From: Stratiolaelaps scimitus
Taxonomy: Eukaryota > Arthropoda > Arachnida > Mesostigmata > Laelapidae
Length of the DNA: 64,000 bases
Assembly: GCA_019614645.1 (NCBI GenBank)
Contig: JABWDB010000002.1
Coordinates: forward strand, 20,263,501 to 20,327,500
Direction of reading: 5' to 3'
Below the pieces are notes generated by a model that was given only the letters and a program-made list of their open reading frames with translations, was not told where the DNA came from and searched no databases. Below are positions 36,511 to 49,544 of this stretch, piece by piece. A program made the position numbers and the translations under genes. Within the stretch, counting starts at the first letter, position 1. Each line of letters opens with the position of its first letter.

Positions 36511-39500
36511 AAGCTCAGCGCCTTCCCGTTCGCCTTACGATCCTCCGAAGAAAGTTAGAAGGGGACATCTCCATCTAACCATCACTTGCCGGAGCAGGTG
36601 CCTAGCCTCTTCGGGCCAGACGAGGTGTGCTTCGTCTACCCACGTATTGCAGGGAAGCTCGCTGTGTTTTTCCCCATTTTCATTCCTGCTAACCCCGGCC
36701 TCCCCGATCGGCCCTCGTTCCCTGCCCGTCTCCACTCACAGACAGCGATGCTGGGCTCGTTCGCGTAGTTCACTCCACACATCCGGCCGCACATCGACGT
36801 AGTCCTCGTGAGCTTTAATTAAGATGCCTTCACCAGGAGACAGGCATGCCAACCAGCCAACAAGCAAGTAAGCAAAAGAGCGAGTGTACCACTACACTTA
36901 CCATTAAGTTCCTCTTACTGTCGGGCTATCCCTGTATCAGCTCTACACGTTCGCGAGTACCTAAGGGGCCGCCACGGCTCCGCGTCCCCCCCGACGAGCG
37001 CGCGCATGTACATCGTTCACGGCGACTGACGCTGAAGTGCAACGAGCGCAAAGACACTCAGAGGATAGGTACCCTGCCTTCTCTCCGATTATTGTTTAGT
37101 GTGGTGTTACCCCAGCGAAGCTTCCTAAGATTGCTGAGGAGCGCAGCTTATTTCTAACCTTACGCTGAGTCGCACGAGTTCATTCGAGACGGCATTGATC
37201 AGAAGTGCCACTAAAAGGTCCCAATCTTTCCCCAGGCGCTCTCCTCATGGCCGCCCTCCTCACCCCTCAATCAGGCGGTCATTCATTGATCTGGCTTCAG
37301 CGAAAGGGGAAATACACCGCTGCCACTGCCGCCGCCGCCTTCAATACGCTTAGAGGTGGAGCAGAAGCAGGCTTCATGTGTGCTCGGGAACAACTTGCTT
37401 TCTTCCTCGCGACCGACGAAACGATCGGAGAGCAAGCGAAAGACTAAGATTAATTACGGGGTAAATATTTTCATCAGACCCACAAGTTGCTTCCGCGACT
37501 GTTATGTCGACCCACTCGGCGTTCGTTGTTTTTGCCTTACTTTTTTGGCGATGATGTTTTCGTAATAGGCGCAGCACAGCCGCACATCGGCAGACGTACA
37601 TGCATCGAGCAAAGGCGGACCAAGCCCCTTCCGAGATCATGCTCTTGAGGCCTTCAGAGTTGCACAGGTCGACAGCCGCAAGCGGGGAGACCGCAAATAG
37701 ATAGATTGATGTTCGCTGCCACTCACTGCTCGCAAGATCAGCTAATGTGAATAGCTGAGAGGGACCACCACTCCAGATTACAACTGCATACTCCCCCGAA
37801 GAGTTTATTGGGTGCTAATGTCCTTCGCCGGGAGCAGAGCAGATCGAGGCGGCCGGCAACCCATCGTCACCAAACGCCGCCGAGGTGATAAAATGAACTC
37901 TTGACAGGTGCCGATTGCTCCTGATAAGTGACGATCCTGGGTCTTGGTGGTCTTACCGGCGGATGTAGGTAGGTGGCGTAGGAAAACGGCTGGCTATAAC
38001 TTCCACATTGAGTAGCTAAGAGGCAGAAGCAAGTTTCTAATGACCTCTCGTTCAGGTCACTGTTGAATTATTTGCTCTCATGAGCATGCTGTCATCGAAG
38101 TGGGTTAGAGGAGGCTGGGGCAACCGATGTTGCAAGGTTATATAAACACCTATGAAATAGTCGTGAATCGACGCAGGTGCAGTGATCGGGTTGTGTTTTC
38201 GTTTATACATAGATATGTACGTGTGTGTAGAAAATCGAAAAGATTTACTGGATTACAGCTCTTCGGGAACCGTTTTGAAACTTAAAAGGGTTCAGGCAGG
38301 TATAAATCTTCCTTGGTCATGAAGTCCAACCTCAAAGAGTGCAGTCCGAGCATAAAAGGAACTGTTAAACCTTATCACTCCTGTATAGCTTGCTTTCCAT
38401 CGGAGTGTCTGTCTCCTGCGTTCGATGATCCCGGTTCCAGTCTTTACTTCGACATTATTTTATCGATGCGTTTTCTCAATCGTTGGCGAGTCGAGCGATT
38501 TTCCCAGTAAGCTTCAAGGCTGATTTAACGCCGGTAGCGTAGGTAGCGCATTAATATTGCTGCACGAGCTAGTGGATCGTCAATCGCGACGGGTTCAACG
38601 CAGCCGACTGCATAACATCAAATATAAGCGGAAAATGATTTCACTTTTTTGCCACTAATTCCACTTTTTAATTAGGGGAAGGCTCGATTTAATTTAGCTA
38701 CACGGTACCATTAAACGAATAGGCCCATCTAACGTGTCACTTGCCTGGCCTGCCTCACATAATCCAACTTCCTAATATCCAAAGCGTCGTAGTGCTCTTC
38801 GTTGAAGCACCTAGTGACCTCGGCCAAGCGGCAGCTGGTCCATTTGCTGTTCGCTTTTCGAGTTGGCCATTAATAGCATTGTGCTCCCTCCCTCTGTGTT
38901 CATTCGTGAGCGACGAATATTCGTTGCCACGTTTTACCCGTCCCATAAGCGTTGGCACGGTTGATTTCATGGCCTTCACACGGCTTACATGTTAGTGTTG
39001 ATTGACGCATCTGGGACATAACCAAGAGCATCATTCCACTCGAAGGCGTCATTGAGGACCCGCTGCAGCCAAAGTGTAGGCTGTACCCCGTCACCCATCC
39101 GGTCTATGATGGTTTAGTCATTGTTCATTCGCGTCGACGACACACCATTACACACAACGCGCAGACATAGATTTATTAGCAGAACTGCAGAAACATACCT
39201 ATTAACTAACTGTAATGTGCCTGTGTGACTCCACTCAACGTCTCGCAACATGGGCTACCTACAAATACCGTCAGCTAATATAGTTACCCACTTGGGAACT
39301 ACTGCATTTGGGTTGCACTTCACATCCGTCGACAATAAGTGAGATGACGGCCAACTATATTATATCTGAAAATACGACACAAAACGAATATTGGCACCCT
39401 CTCCTGCTTAGGCCTTTACCATCATCTCGAAGCGCAGCCCCTATTTGGCGGCGGCGTTCCGGGTGTCCCATTATTGCTTAGGGAAGAGATGGAGAGGGAA

Positions 39501-40137
39501 TGCACACGCCCCCGGTTCGTTTCCGGAGCACCCCATTAGCTGGGCGCTTTAACAACCAAATCGTAGTAGTGGCTAGCAATGACAGCAACCGTTGAACATC
39601 TAGTGAGTGAGTAGCACTGCACCGCGTGTACTGCACCATGCTCTTTACGCCGATTGAAGAATACACATTTTAAAGAATAGAAAAAGAAAAAGTCATTGTG
39701 TTTGTCCTTTTCTTCATATTATAGCGGGGCCAAATCACATCGCTTTTCTCTTATATTTCACTCAGTCTACTTTTGGCTTTCTTCTCATTTGTGAATGAAT
39801 GGGGTTGGGTCGAGCGGAGTCTGATCTGGCCCGGTTGGAGTGCTTACTCTGCCTCAAAACTTCACAAGCAGTACAGCCACACGCTAGCTAGCTAACTAAC
39901 CATGACAAGCTGAGACAGTCGGAAGCTCTGGATAGCAACACGAGATGCATAGGTGGCGTAGAGGAACTCATCCAATTACGTCATCTCCACTACGCTCTGT
40001 TTCCACTACAACCAACACTGATGTCACCCTGTCACACACAAATCACCTAAGGCGACCGGATTCTTGACATGCTGTGCATCGTTCTGCTATACACTGCTGG
40101 AGTAGAGGCATATATATCGCCTGGAGCATTTGGCGTT

Positions 40138-40157
40138 TCACAACAACAACAACAACA
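40138..40157. repeat. (CAA)n microsatellite
   Basis: About six CAA units. Confidence 0.9.
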
Positions 40158-40959
40158 GTAATAGCAGCAATAACACCGGCAGTACTTTGTATTACACGTG
40201 ACTGCGGGGACCGATGGAACTCGATAGGGACGAGGTAGGAAACCGATATAATTCTAGGTAGGTTTGTATGTATATGGGGTTGTAAATAGCTGCGCGCACA
40301 ATGCAATATGAATTGAATTATTTGCTTTCACTCTGCGTCAACTATTCGCTCTGTCTTGCTCTTTGAAACGGCAAAGTCTGCCACATGAACGAGGCTAGGT
40401 GAGGAGCCATCCAGAGAACTAAGGGAGCGACGGTACAAAATTTGATTATTGAGAAGTTGGACAGATATACTCACAGCGGTGGTAGAAATGCTGCGTGGCA
40501 CTACTACGTTGAGCCGTATGCCGGCTGTGGGTGGAGCCATCGAGAGAGTTTTGAAGGCATGCCAAAACAACATACGGACGTCAGACGCAAATGAAAAATA
40601 TTGACCTGCGTTTTAGTTTCTTTTTCGTACGATGGCGCAGAGAGAGATTTGGGGCAGCTATCCCATTGTATCCCTTGTCTTCAGGGATTACTGTGCATAT
40701 ATGTTCTAGAGTGCTTTTTAGGGTTGTTAGCGTTATCTCGAAATTGTCCAGGCACATTGCCACTATCAGTCGGATAGAGGGCTGCATAGAACCGAACGCG
40801 ACATTGTTGTCGGTATGAGCATCTTCAAGGTGGATTTTTCTTGTGGTCATCTATGTTTGCTTTAGGTAATGGCAAAACAAACTGTATTTCGCCCAATACT
40901 TGTTGTACGATATCGCACCGCGAAGCGTTACTCAATTCTGACTGGCTTTTTGCACATGT

Positions 40960-40999
40960 TAATAATAATAGTAATAATAATATTAATAATAATCATTAT
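40960..40999. repeat. (AAT)n microsatellite, interrupted
   Basis: AAT units interrupted by GTAAT and ATT steps across about 40 bp. Confidence 0.9.
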
Positions 41000-41104
41000 T
41001 GTTGTCAGGCTAAAGGAAATTTTCCTATCTGGCCCACAGCCAACATCTGACGTCCACGGTTCTGCTTTCGTCATTGTTTCATAAGACGGACCGCTTTAAA
41101 CGCA

Positions 41105-41192
41105 AAGTGCAACAGTGGGACTCGAACCCGTTCACCCATATGCCTCCTCCGATTGCAAGGCGCACACGAATGCACCACGCCACCAAGGGGCT
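41105..41192 (-). mobile_element. tRNA-like sequence (SINE head or tRNA pseudogene)
   Basis: On the minus strand, GGTGGCGTGGTGCATTCGTG (41184-41165) resembles an A box and D arm. CTTGCAATCGG follows, as is common in anticodon arms of tRNA-derived SINEs. A perfect B box then lies within GGGTTCGAGTCCC (41129-41117). The A-to-B spacing of about 54 nt suggests an enlarged variable region. The T stem keeps only its three inner G-C pairs, and no acceptor stem closes. This is the best B box in the window. A retroposed tRNA relative is the most likely identity. Confidence 0.4.
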
Positions 41193-43050
41193 CGACAATA
41201 GTTGTAAGGCTACTAGGAAGATAGGTGATCCGAGCAGTCGCAACTGTGTGGAACCTACGGAAAAAGCTTGACAACACGGGTTAGAAATATCAGACGAAAT
41301 GAGACCTCACTGGTGTTCAACTATTGGCGTAGTCTACTCGTCCGTCTGTCTATCTGTTTGGCTGACATTGTAGGAGGCAGCACAAGTAAACTCCAGCAAT
41401 TTCGGTAGCCTCTCTTCGTCAAGTGGCGTCGGTGAAGATCTTTCGGCCATGAGCGGTCGTCCTCTGTCGTCCTCAAGGCTCCTCAGTTGCCGGGGCGTTC
41501 GCCGCCTCTCGACTTGCTCGTCGCTTCGAGAGTCACCCTTCAAGGAGACAAAGTTTGTGTCCCGCGGACGACGAACTCTTTAGTGGCGGATAGGGGCGGG
41601 GTACGGAGAGCCTTCGTCTTCCAACAGCTTCACTCTTTGTGGGTCAGACACCCCGTCAGTTCCTGTACTCCGAGGAGAGGCGCTGGAGAAGCACGGGCGT
41701 AGCAAGATCGGTAGAGTAGACTTGACAGCAGAACGCTCTAAAGATTCCATCCTTCGACTCCGTGACCTTCGACCATTTTGTGGTCTCGCAGAAACACGAA
41801 AATCGGTTTGTGCATCAATGGCAAAATGGAACTATTTTAAGGCTCGCTAATGGGTCACAGCCAAGGCTTTATTATTTGTAGTCGAAATGGATATACTCAC
41901 CAAGATTGTGATTGCTTGACATTTATTTATTGGGATGGGTCCGTGATATATTTTGGTGAATTTTCATTTAATGAAACCCAAGTTACTCTCTACTTGAATT
42001 TTTCCAGATCCCCACGCGCACCATATATTCACGGCACTATATATTTACATAGTTTCCGATATCAACAACGTTACTTACACTCTCCCTTGATTCTTAATTG
42101 GGTTGTTACAGAAGCTATACATCATCATTGGGATACCTTTGTTTACAGACATTAGATACGCATATAGAAATACAGGACAACGCACGCCCAGATGCGGAGT
42201 TGCGGACAGCTATGATCGCTACTAAGAACGACATAAAATACCATACAATGCCTGTTGTATGTACGAATGTGCACGCCGCAAGTGCACCACTACGGTGACA
42301 TAACAACTTTAAAAGTAAGCCTTACCATATTTGCACTTCGTAATAGATCTGCCCCCTTGCCCTATGAATCAGCATTCTGGACAACCTAACGCTGTTTTTG
42401 TCCACTTCGTACACGTCGCACGATGTGTACAAATCCCACTAGAATAAGATAGTGAGGGAAATATTCGGTTGCATTCTCAGCAATGACACGGACAAAGTAC
42501 GCTCCTGCTCATTCGTAAGGCGTCGGTTTTATGATCACGGTGTAAACGATCGAACAGTATCGAGGAGCCCCAGTGCAGCAGTCATTTTGCTGCTGTATCT
42601 TGCAAACCAGGAAAAATTATCTCGGTCTGGATAATGCTAACCAGTATCTTGTCGAAATAGGTGAACAAAAATAAGTACCACCGCTAGGATGAAGGCCGAA
42701 GAAAAAGAAGCAGTGCCTTTGTCCCGGCATCATGTCTTAGTCACCCCGAGGAGCCTAGCCGAGAAGTCGGCCGCTCAGTCAAGGCACGAAATCTAGATTG
42801 ACTCGGATCGTCTCGGTCGGAGACGAGGCCGACAACCCCGTTTTCTTTAACGCTCCTGCCTCTATTTACCGTGCACTAAGACCTTCACGTAAAAAGCAGA
42901 GGGACCCAAGAAGACAGGCCTATTGCTCCATTCAGCGGAGGATCATCTGGGAATAGGCCGGTAGCCAGGGAAGGCCGCTCTCCTCCATAAACAAAAAAAA
43001 CCGAACGAGCAAAAGAACCACGAAACGAAGAAGAGAAGCGAACAAGAAGC
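41193..43050. other. Gene-free stretch
   Basis: No recognisable feature. Open frames are at most 101 codons and without motifs. A small dyad (cgtctcggtcggagacg) lies near 42810. Confidence 0.5.
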
Positions 43051-43340
43051 TATCCTGAGGTCCGCGATGGTTGCAAGGCGAGGTTACAGCGAGTAGCATT
43101 GGTGGTAGCAGCGGCGGTCAGAACAGACTCCAGTCTGCGCACACATACAGGGCATGCAGGCTCTTTCTTCGATGTTGTTTCATCAATCGTCCCACGGGCA
43201 AAAGACGCAGACCAGGACGCCGCTCTTTCGACAGGCGCCGAAGGTCCCTTGAGAGAGATGAGGAAGAGAAGTGGCCCAGTTTCGAGCATCGCCGGCCCGT
43301 TCAGATGCAGCTGGCCACCACCATACGAGTGCTGCACACA
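43050..43340. other. GC-rich island 7
   Basis: A short GC-rich patch with three overlapping frames of 95-124 codons on both strands, none with a motif. Confidence 0.3.
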
Positions 43341-44340
43341 AACACATACAGTGACCGGGACGAGGAGGTATCGGTCTACCTCTTGAAGAAAGAAAGGGAT
43401 CCTGGCTATCTGTTTATATGTATTCTATTTATCAGTATCGGATAGCTATTGTGGACGAGGCAGGGTTCACTCGGAACAACACATCAGCAGCTCCAGAGTG
43501 AGAGCGGCACCTGCATAGCCACATACCTATCGAGCGCGCGATACGTGTCTATAACAATCTATATTTGGTTAGATGACAATACTGGTATATATTATATATC
43601 AGACAGTATATGTTATTATTATGGTTGTACCAACAGGAGCAGACTAGCTGAGAATACAAGTGAACGTCAATAGGACTTTGAATTAAAAAAACACTATTTA
43701 GTCAGCCTTAAAATTATGCTAATGATTATGACATATCTCTTAAAGGCGCATTCAATTGATACTTAGTATATCGATACCATAGAAAGTGATATATGTATAT
43801 ATATAGGAAGAAGGCTTGAAGGATTCTCTTACTGCAGGGTAACTTTCCCTGACTGCACTCTATTTTTTTCCACCTTTAACATTATGTCTGCCCCTACGTA
43901 AGCATACATTACCCCTCCCCTGTAACTTAGTGCACATATACATATATATAGGGGTCCTAATAGTAACTCGAGTTTCCCAATACCACTTATCACACTTATG
44001 ACTTCAATCGACCAAAGGAAACAAGCCAATCTTCAGTCCCACGTAGGAGGCCTCCCTAACAGCTGGGGAGTCTGCTCGCTGAGAGGGCAGTTGCCTACTA
44101 TTGGACTACTGCCTTGTATGTGGGGTACTTGTTCACAAATCTCGGAGACTACTACTTTCTACATCCACCCCACCCTCAAACCTGAGCAGATTTCTCGCTT
44201 CCCAACTAACAACCTCTAACAACATCCACACATACCACAGATACATATAGCGACACACACTCAAACGCCTCGTATCTACCGACGATATATCTATATACAA
44301 AACATTGCCGGGGCGGAACATCGATTGCGAGCCGTCATAT
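43341..44340. other. Gene-free stretch
   Basis: AT-rich, with short TA runs near 43790-43804 and 43937-43950. Nothing else is recognisable. Confidence 0.5.
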
Positions 44341-44880
44341 CTAGCGATTCCGAGCGATGCGAAGGGGACGACGGACGAGGAGGAGGAGTAGGCAAACCGC
44401 AGCGATGAAGAATCACTTACCCCCGAGCCGGCAGTCGGCCGACCCCGAAACTTTGTTGGCTGTCTCGACCCTTCGTCTCATGGCCGGTCTTGATCTCCGA
44501 ACTACCCTCCTCCGCTGCCGACCAGCTCCCCGGCCTGCTCGCAAGTAGTTACCGTACTATCCACTTATGGTCTCACTTCTTTTGCCAGATCGGCGCTGTT
44601 CCCTGTGCTGACTATAGAGGAGAAGAATTAGCAGCAGGCATAGTGGGTCAGCTCCTCAACGCGCTGGCGGTAGCATCGACGGCTGCCACGGCTGCCTCAG
44701 CAGCTAGTGTGGCCGCTGTGTACGACATACATAGACACCAGCTCACACAGATCTTCGTATCGGTGAGCCTCTTGACTTTTTGCCTTGCCGACTTTGACCC
44801 TGACGGCCCGGGGGCCATACCGGGCTTCCGTCGTTAAGGACCGTTTCAACTGTACCAGCCATTGCGGGCCAAATGCCGAC
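44340..44880. other. GC-rich island 8
   Basis: GC-rich, beginning with a purine-rich GAC/GAG patch. A 202-codon minus-strand frame (44743-45351) and a 115-codon plus-strand frame (44490-44837, Ala-rich) overlap. Neither has a recognisable domain. Confidence 0.35.
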
Positions 44881-46568
44881 GCTGTTTCCGATAGTGGCAC
44901 CGTTGCTAGCAGTCGAAAGGCCAATGAAAACGAGATACCGGAAAAGTAACACAAGGTGTATCTCATCTACTTTTCTTTCTAGTAGAATTGCGCTATGGTG
45001 TAATTTCTTGGTTAATATTGCCATGGCGACCTGAATATATGACCTCACCCTAGTTACGTACACTAACCAGACATACAGACGAATAGAAAAACATGTTACG
45101 GACTTCAGCTGCTGCTGCCGCTGGACGTCGTGGATCCTTGTCGACGTCGAGAAGTGGACGCATTGACGAGAATGATAGAGAAAGAACGGTGAAAAAGGTT
45201 CATGAAGGGGCAGTGATCTATCATTCATCATCGATGGCGATTGAGATGCCGGACGTATTAGGCCACATCGCCGTCGGCGGGACGCACTACAGGACAGCAT
45301 GAGATGATGGGAAAGATCACGACAGTTCAGACGCGGGCTCGGTATAACCACCGTCCTCTTTGACCTCCTAATGTGTCTCTGTTTTGGGGATCAGGGCGAC
45401 TGTTCTCGGCAACCTGCCCGAATCGAGTCACTTGCATAGGCCGGGGCACCGTTTTGTGCAACGACTGTGTGATTGTGTCTGCGTACATTTAAACTAGCGC
45501 TCTCAGACTCTTTTCAATAGTATCTTCTAGCTAATATTTTGTTCGGCCTTATAGTGGCTCTCAAAGAGGCGGCTGTCGCTGCGGTCGCTGCGAAACGAGG
45601 TGGTCGTCCAAGCTATGCGTCGATTCGACTGTAGGCACCCAAGAATACTAAACTGAAACAGTGCGGTATCCAAGCTCTGGGCTCACAAGAGTTATGATCT
45701 GCTAGGTCGAGGTAGGTACGAGGCATACATTTTTATGTATAACTTTTATGTATAGTGTCCACGAGGATATAGGTAAACGAGCGCTTTGTATGAGCTGACG
45801 TCGCGACGAACGTCCATGGTCGGCTCAGCAATAATAGATAAAAATATATCTGATTAACGACCGGGTTTCGCAGCCGTCTCCTAACATCTCGATTTGGAAT
45901 AGCAGATATCAGGCTGGTTTTGGCATTCGGCTGACTGATCGACGAACTGGTTGCGATGAAACGGAGTGGAGGATTGAGGTCAGCTTTGTGAAGAACTGAA
46001 TTTATGTAATCTATGATAGTAGACATAACGAACTTGTCCTATTAAAAGCGCATATATAATATCACCATGCAAAATGTTTATGTCACAACACTTACAACCT
46101 ATATATATATATATATATACACAGCACCGACGACTAAACACTATGATACTGTAATACGATGTCAATAGCGAGCGCCTAGGTACATCATTGGTTTAGCTGC
46201 TTTGAAGACAGGCCATTATCCAGCTCATACCGAATCGCTTTCAATTATCCGTTCTGAATAGTTCTACTCCACGCGCGAGTGCTTTCCGCAATCATGTTCC
46301 TTAACCTGGAGTCCGTACTGAGCGAGTGGTCTGCATCGGCCCGTGCGGGCGATGATCAACCTGCCTGACGAAAGCTCTTTCAGCAGCAAGCAGCTCGTGA
46401 TCACGGTGATTGAGAGCTGTTGGCCAATGACACTGTCGTATCGTCAATGATGATGAGTACGATGATTATGGCCCATCTATCCCATATTGTACAGCTGCTT
46501 TCCGCCTCAGTGGACTCTGCCAGTTTGATGCACTTCTCCGGTGGATCAGCTGATCAACGGAGCGCTTT
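44881..46568. other. Gene-free stretch
   Basis: Contains the (TA)n tract at 46100-46120. Nothing else recognised. Confidence 0.5.
46100..46120. repeat. (TA)n microsatellite
   Basis: A TA dinucleotide run of about 21 bp. Confidence 0.95.
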
Positions 46569-46624
46569 CCATAGATCCGTCACGCCCTGCGTGACGAGTC
46601 ACGTAGGGCGTCACGGATCTATGG
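46569..46624. repeat. Long near-perfect inverted repeat (27-bp arms)
   Basis: The left arm (46569-46595) begins CCATAGATCCGT and ends GCGTGAC. The right arm (46598-46624) begins GTCACGTAGGG and ends GGATCTATGG. They pair at all 27 positions except one C-C mismatch (46581/46612) and one G-T wobble (46589/46604), around a 2-nt centre (GA). Three more outer positions (46566-46568 with 46625-46627) can also pair. GTCACG or its complement occurs four times inside (46579, 46590, 46598, 46610), and the centre reads TGACGAGTCA, a pair of bZIP-like half sites. It may be a cruciform-forming quasi-palindrome, a relic of a small palindromic element or a regulatory dyad. The tiny loop argues against a normal microRNA precursor. 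Confidence 0.9.
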
Positions 46625-47122
46625 GAACACCCATATAGAATTATAGTTTGCCACGGAATTACGATATCTATAGATTGGAATCTACGATTCATGCTATGTC
46701 AACGAACGGTCCATGAAGTAACAAGGGATTTGAGTAATAACCCGGAAGGACGATGGGTACCGGCCAACAGCATAGATAAAGCATAATTTCTGAATCTATA
46801 GTTTTGCAACAAGCGGTTCATTATTCGATAATATGTATCTGCCTCAGATATACAGTCATAACACGCCGAGCTAAGAAAACATGAAACCAGTCGTATTGCA
46901 AAATCGCTTTCCTTAGAAACAATTAGTTGGTGTAACTAGAGTCGACGTGTAGTATGCTGACGTGACCTATTTAATCGAATTGTTGTAATGCACAACCTTA
47001 TGTAGCTCATATATAGCAGGATTTGTTTCGTTCGTGATATATCGTTCCCGATCCACAGATCGGCATGTCTTAACATGAAACATTTTTCGAGTGCCTCATA
47101 TCTGTCCTTAAATATAGAGTAG

Positions 47123-47145
47123 GTTTTCGTTAGGTGAACGAAAAC
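47123..47145. repeat. Perfect 9-bp hairpin with 5-nt loop
   Basis: GTTTTCGTT (47123-47131) is complementary to AACGAAAAC (47137-47145). Confidence 0.65.
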
Positions 47146-47987
47146 TACCTATTATGACCCTTCGTTAGCTACGTTTATTTAGTTCGCATCGTTCTGCAGT
47201 TTGGCAACAATACTCTGATATAGTGGAATACTCGAACGAAGTACATTAGCCACCTATTTACCGGCGTATTGTCGAAAGCCAATCTTCACTAATAATTCTA
47301 GACCTTAGAGGAATTGTAACCCTTTGGGTTATCTTGCACCCTTATAAAGGAATTGCAAACGCGATAGTTAGCCCAATGTTGTATATATACATATATATAT
47401 AATGTTATATCATATACAGAGGCGCATTTTATTCGAGATTGGCTTCCCAATCGCTAACAAGCTATTTGCTATCAGCTTTTCGCTTTGCCCTTAAGCTCCC
47501 AGCACTTTTGCCGCTCTTCGACTATCGATTAGATCCCTGGATATGGGCGCTCGCTTCGGGTGCTCCTGCGTCCGGCGACGTGTTCTCACGAGGAAAGTAT
47601 TAGACTCATTCGCCTTTAGACTCACGGTCATACATACGTCTTCTGGCTAATGCCAGTATACCTAATGCCCCTCTCGGTCTCTCGTTCTCTCCCTATCTTT
47701 CTCTCTATATATTATATCTCGCCTGCTGGCGCTCCCAGCCGCCAATTTTATCAGAGATATCTAATCGCTTGCCCTGCTTCTCCTTTGCTAGAGACGTCGT
47801 TGGGCACTGTCCCCCTTGCATCGTTTGAGAGACGAACGATAAACGGGTAGAAAGGGTAGAAAGAGATCAACATGTGCTAAAAGACGGCTGATGTTCGGGT
47901 AAGCCCGCACCAGCTCTATAGGCTCCGCCGTAATATCGAGGCACCGAAGCGTGGCGCGACAAACTTAACTCGCCCGGGCAGCCGATC

Positions 47988-48004
47988 GAGAGAGAGAGAG
48001 AGAG
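47988..48004. repeat. (GA)n microsatellite
   Basis: A GA dinucleotide run of about 17 bp. Confidence 0.9.
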
Positions 48005-49513
48005 ACAGGAGACCTGGCTTGCTCGAGAGAGAGGAACTCCAGGCTGCATCTAACCCCCTACCCAAGCAGCCTTCCCATGGCAATCTATCGTAGAAGAAAG
48101 GAACGGGTTTGCCACAGCCCGTTGAGCTGGGGAGGCCGGGAGTGTCGCCGCTAAGGTATCACCCGCGACATGGTATACCGATGGTATCAATTTATTCATT
48201 GTCGAGGTACACAGGCCCTTTATCAGAAACACCATCGTAGCCCGTTCCCCAGTTCGCCTGTGATCTCGTTCCAGTTAGCGGCCACTGTTCTCTGGGGCTA
48301 TCGTCATTCGCGTTTCGTGTAGAGAATGAAAAGGAATAATTTGTGGACCTGGGAAATCCTGGCGAGCACCTGGGAACGCCGACCAAGATGGCGGCTTTGC
48401 GGGGTCGCAAAACGAGCTTCTGCTCACTCGGCCGAGATCGACGAATTAGCAGAAACGAATATTGGACGAGACCGACTAAATTGATATGCTGCCTGGCGAT
48501 GGTTAGTTAGCGAAGGCTTGCCCCATGGTATTGCCTTGCTGCCACTGCGTGCAGTTCGTGGCCACGCACAGCCTCGGGAAAGGTCTGCGAAACGTCGATG
48601 TTACGGTGTATAAAGTACGTGTGCGTGATGAACCTGTGTGTGACGGAGCGAGAAATAAGAGGGCATTGCTGGACAGGTAATAAATTCGGTCAGAATCGAG
48701 GGCCAAACAGCTCGAAGGTGGGTAGTGCCAGCCGGTCTAATTTAATGACGCAACAAAATTGATCGTCGAATTAAGCCGCATGGTAAGCGACAATCAAGCT
48801 GCACATGCTCGTCGGAGGATTAATCGAGAACAAGTTGTTCGAGTTACGTGATGCTCCTTTTCGCTGCCAAACATAGTTGGAAATTGTCGTACGTAGAAAG
48901 GGAACGATAGTCTATATATGGTATTGCGAACGCGGCATCAGTTACTATCCTTCATTAATTTGCGCTGTTCTTGTTCCAGTGTGCTATGCATCAGAGAGAC
49001 AGCGTAGCAGTGAATACTATTATATATTGAGTACTGCATCACGTGTAAACTGTGCGAGAATATCAGCCATTTATATAACATAGACATTAGAACAGTGTTG
49101 CAGCAAAATGATTATAAGTGTCGTTTGTGCTTGATACCTGCTTGTACCTGATATGATTGCCAGGACGAAGGCCTGATGCGGCCACATCGCTGGTCTGGCT
49201 CTGTTGCCATACATGAATCTAATATAATATACTAGCACAAAGTCGTGGCTCGCCGCAGACACCGCAACACCTGCATTTCTTACTGTTCCACTGTTTAAAA
49301 GGAACCGTTCAACGTTTAGCGTTTATTCAGCAGAATTCTCCGTGCCTGCTTGATTCGCCTCCATGGTTTTTTGCAATCACTCACAATTGTCAATATGCAG
49401 CGTTTTCAACCATTTCCTCAAAGATCCGCTTAGAGAAAGCTTACGAATGGACTTAGCAGAGTATGGGGAGAGTAAGCAGATGTTTCGCCAGCGCATAGCC
49501 GGCGCATCCGTAG

Positions 49514-49517
<4 letters not shown>

Positions 49518-49544
<27 letters not shown>
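49518..49544. repeat. (TA)n microsatellite
   Basis: An uninterrupted TA run of about 27 bp. Confidence 0.95.

Larger units (their letters stand above)
34131..41093. other. Gene-free stretch
   Basis: Contains (TA)n at 34215-34230, a 10-bp hairpin at 36479-36510, (CAA)n at 40138-40157 and (AAT)n at 40960-40999. Moderately GC-rich patches (about 36560-37010 and 37240-37420) hold only overlapping frames under 105 codons. No gene, RNA or transposon recognised. Confidence 0.45.
46625..49517. other. Gene-free stretch
   Basis: Contains a 9-bp hairpin at 47123-47145, a TA-rich dyad near 47384-47401 and a (GA)n run at 47988-48004. No gene recognised. Confidence 0.5.

Noticed and set aside
44743..45351. 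202-codon minus-strand open frame
   Set aside because: No family motif, overlapped by plus-strand and other minus-strand frames, and no start or splice context that favours it.
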